This document shows positions 5,792 through 7,540 of a stretch of 7,540 bases of DNA, piece after piece. The notes below the pieces were generated by a model, which saw nothing but the letters and a program-made list of their open reading frames with translations, did not search any database and was not told the origin of the DNA. The stretch's first letter is position 1; each line of letters starts with the position of its first letter. Made by a program: the position numbers and the translations under genes. This DNA comes from DYGX01 sp035325905 (lineage in GTDB: Bacteria > Chloroflexota > Anaerolineae > Aggregatilineales > Aggregatilineaceae), in assembly GCA_035325905.1 (NCBI GenBank), contig DAOKYY010000134.1:1-7540 (forward strand). Direction: 5' to 3'.

Positions 5792-7540
5792 CTATTCGTC
5801 TACGTCCTCGATCACCACGTTCTCATCGCCCAGCAGGCCGCGCGCATACGCCAGGCTGTCGTCGTTGATCCCGATCCGGTGGCGCGGGTAGTCGAGGCGG
5901 GCGGGCGCCCGGTTTCCCCCCACGACGATGAAGCAGAAACGGTCATGACCCGGAAACTGCGTCAGGTAGCCGTGCAGGCGGCGCATCCGGGCGCGGTCGC
6001 GGTCCGCATCGCCGCTGCGCGTGATGGTCAGCACCAGCATCCGGCCGGGTGGCGGCGGCTCGTCCGGCGGCGGCTCGACGCGGCGCCGGGGTGGGCGGCG
6101 CGGAACGCGCTCATCCTGGGTGGGCGTCTCGTCCGCTGCGCGATCGTCGCGGGCGCGGGCGGCGGGCGCGGGCGGCGGGGTGAGCCGCCCGGCGGCGTCC
6201 ACCACGGGCGGATCGCTGCGCCCGTTTTCGTCGTCGTGGTGGGTCCGCACGAGATGTCCGGTATCGTCCCGGTACTCCCAATCCGGCGGCCCGCCGAAGT
6301 CCGTGTCCGGCTCGTCTTCAAGCCAGCCGGGCATCTCGCGGTCGGTGATCAGGCCCCCATTGCGCGGCACGGTAGCCGGGCCGTTGCGCGGGGGCTGTGG
6401 CCGGGTATGCGGCTCTCCGGCCCCGTTACCCGGCCGTCTGCTCGCGCGGCGCGGCGGCGCGACGGCGTGCGGCTCCTCGCGAACCGGAGCGGTCGTTTCT
6501 TCCCCAGCGGACGGGCCGCCGGTTTCGTCGTCCGTCTCGATCCAGGACGGTCTCCAATCGGCCATGATCGGCAGGGCGTCGGCGGAGGTCACTACGTCGA
6601 AATTCTGGGAGACAGACTCGACGATGACCTGCGTGTCCCCGCGCGAGGTGTCGGCTTTGCCGCGCACGACCAGCACGCTATCGACCTGGACCATCTCGCG
6701 GTTCTGCGCCCACACGCGCGGGAACATCACGGCGCTGATGACGCCGGTGATGTCCTCGACGCTGAGAATCGCCATCGTGTCGCCCTTCTTGGTGATCACG
6801 GAGCGGATGTCCGCTACCAGCCCGGCGATTGTCACCGGTATCCCGTTGACCTGCTCGCCCGCCTCGACCAGCTCCGCGCTGGTGTGCGTGATCACATGCT
6901 GAAGCTGGCCCATCACCGCCTGGAGCGGGTGATCGGTCACGTACAGGCCGACCAGCTCCTTCTCCCAGCGCAGCATATCGCGCTTGTCCGCCGGCTGAAT
7001 GTCCGCCAGGTGGCCCAGCACGCCGCCAGTCGCGCCGAACTCGACCCCCGTCGCCTCGCCGAACAGGCTGATCTGGCCGATGTCGAGCGCCTTGTGATGC
7101 TCCGCCGAGACGCTGAGCATCCGGTCGAGCGCGGCCAGCAGCGCGGAGCGGTGCGCGAACTGGTCGAACGCGCCGACGCGGATCATCGACTCCAGCGCGC
7201 GCTTCTGCACGATCCGCAGGTCGACGCGGCGGCAGAATTCGTCGATGTCGCGGAAGGGGCCGCCGTCCTCGCGCACGGCGAGGATGTGCTCCAGCGGGCC
7301 GACGCCGACGTTCTTGATCGCGCCCAGCCCGAAGCGGATCGCGCGCGAGCCGTCCGGCCGGTCCTCGATCGTGAAGTCAAGCTGGCTGGCGTTGACATCC
7401 GGCGGCAGGACCTTGATGCCCATCCGGTCGCAGTCGGCGGCGAACAGGCTGACCTTCGCCGCGTCGTCGCGGTGGACGGACATCAGCGCGGCCATATACT
7501 CGTGCGGATAGTGGCACTTCAGAAAAGCGGTCTGGCAGGT
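5792..7540 (-). CDS. dnaE: DNA polymerase III subunit alpha, C-terminal part (5' truncated)
   Basis: These are the last 582 residues of the replicative DNA polymerase alpha subunit; the frame stays open to the right edge, so the ATG at 7495 is internal. Counting residues from the edge, TAFLKCHYPHEYMAALMS (4-21) is the end of the fingers-side polymerase region. IRFGLGAIKNVG (68-79) and the following helices to about 145 are the helix-hairpin-helix segment. WEKELVGLYVTDHPL (192-206) is a strong DnaE signature. An OB-fold runs at about 234-315 (GIPVTIAGLV, TKKGDTMAILSVED, GVISAVMFPR). It is followed by an unusually long linker (about 318-499) rich in Pro, Arg, Gly and Asp with no predicted fold. 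A compact C-terminal domain begins at MLVLTITRSGDADRD (501-515) and ends in an acidic tail. No PolC-type exonuclease is visible. The stop is followed by the terminator at 5722-5770. The catalytic aspartates lie outside the window. Confidence 0.95.
   Translation of the reverse strand, partial: TCQTAFLKCHYPHEYMAALMSVHRDDAAKVSLFAADCDRMGIKVLPPDVNASQLDFTIEDRPDGSRAIRFGLGAIKNVGVGPLEHILAVREDGGPFRDIDEFCRRVDLRIVQKRALESMIRVGAFDQFAHRSALLAALDRMLSVSAEHHKALDIGQISLFGEATGVEFGATGGVLGHLADIQPADKRDMLRWEKELVGLYVTDHPLQAVMGQLQHVITHTSAELVEAGEQVNGIPVTIAGLVADIRSVITKKGDTMAILSVEDITGVISAVMFPRVWAQNREMVQVDSVLVVRGKADTSRGDTQVIVESVSQNFDVVTSADALPIMADWRPSWIETDDETGGPSAGEETTAPVREEPHAVAPPRRASRRPGNGAGEPHTRPQPPRNGPATVPRNGGLITDREMPGWLEDEPDTDFGGPPDWEYRDDTGHLVRTHHDDENGRSDPPVVDAAGRLTPPPAPAARARDDRAADETPTQDERVPRRPPRRRVEPPPDEPPPPGRMLVLTITRSGDADRDRARMRRLHGYLTQFPGHDRFCFIVVGGNRAPARLDYPRHRIGINDDSLAYARGLLGDENVVIEDVDE
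6151..6180 (+). other. Potential G-quadruplex motif inside dnaE linker
   Basis: Five runs of at least three G on the plus strand (6151-6153, 6157-6159, 6164-6166, 6170-6172, 6177-6180) are separated by loops of 3-4 nt. This meets the usual G3-N1-7 rule. The plus strand is the template strand for dnaE, and the coding side gives a Pro/Ala-rich stretch. The motif may simply follow from Pro and Ala codons in a G+C-rich genome. Confidence 0.4.

Noticed and set aside
6021..6902. 293-residue plus-strand open frame opposite dnaE
   Set aside because: Its Ser/Arg/Gly-rich sequence mirrors the Pro-rich linker codons of dnaE on the other strand.
1..7540. Search for CRISPR arrays, tRNA or rRNA genes, IS ends and att-like long direct repeats
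   Set aside because: None was found by eye; repeats seen are short G+C-rich codon-driven similarities or the hairpins listed.

Overview
The window is strongly G+C rich and gene dense, and reads as an ordinary stretch of bacterial chromosome. I see no phage or transposon gene, tRNA, rRNA or CRISPR. The gene set suggests Chloroflexota or another G+C-rich soil or sediment bacterium: a stand-alone methylmalonyl-CoA mutase large subunit, a DUF1848 Fe-S protein, a SpoIIAA-like small protein, a CatE-like two-domain dioxygenase and DnaE. That assignment is inferred from recollected gene families, not from a search.

Layout from left to right: (1) 1-620, the 3' end of a methylmalonyl-CoA mutase large subunit gene on +. 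(2) 621-859, a convergent gap with a perfect hairpin and a pyrimidine-rich tract. (3) 860-1819 on -, a DUF1848 protein with a C-terminal radical-SAM-like cysteine cluster. (4) 1820-2014, a divergent promoter region with a well-spaced sigma70-type promoter on - whose -10 element sits in a 17-bp palindrome. (5) 2015-3298 and 3305-4117 on +, a probably secreted propeller-like protein and a short-chain dehydrogenase, 6 nt apart and likely one operon. (6) 4229-4687 on +, a small SpoIIAA/STAS-like protein with its own candidate promoter. (7) 4807-5688 on +, a two-domain VOC protein resembling catechol 2,3-dioxygenase CatE. (8) 5722-5770, a 14-bp-stem hairpin with a U-rich tail on -, the likely dnaE terminator. 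(9) 5792-7540 on -, the C-terminal part of DNA polymerase III alpha, running off the right edge.

The genes do not form one obvious pathway. The mutase (propionyl/methylmalonyl-CoA metabolism), the CatE-like enzyme (aromatic ring cleavage) and the SDR are separate metabolic genes, and dnaE is housekeeping. Only the propeller/SDR pair looks translationally coupled. I did not find a convincing new biological system. The items most worth a second look are the palindrome on the DUF1848 promoter, the DUF1848 protein itself, and the roughly 180-residue disordered linker near the C-terminus of DnaE.
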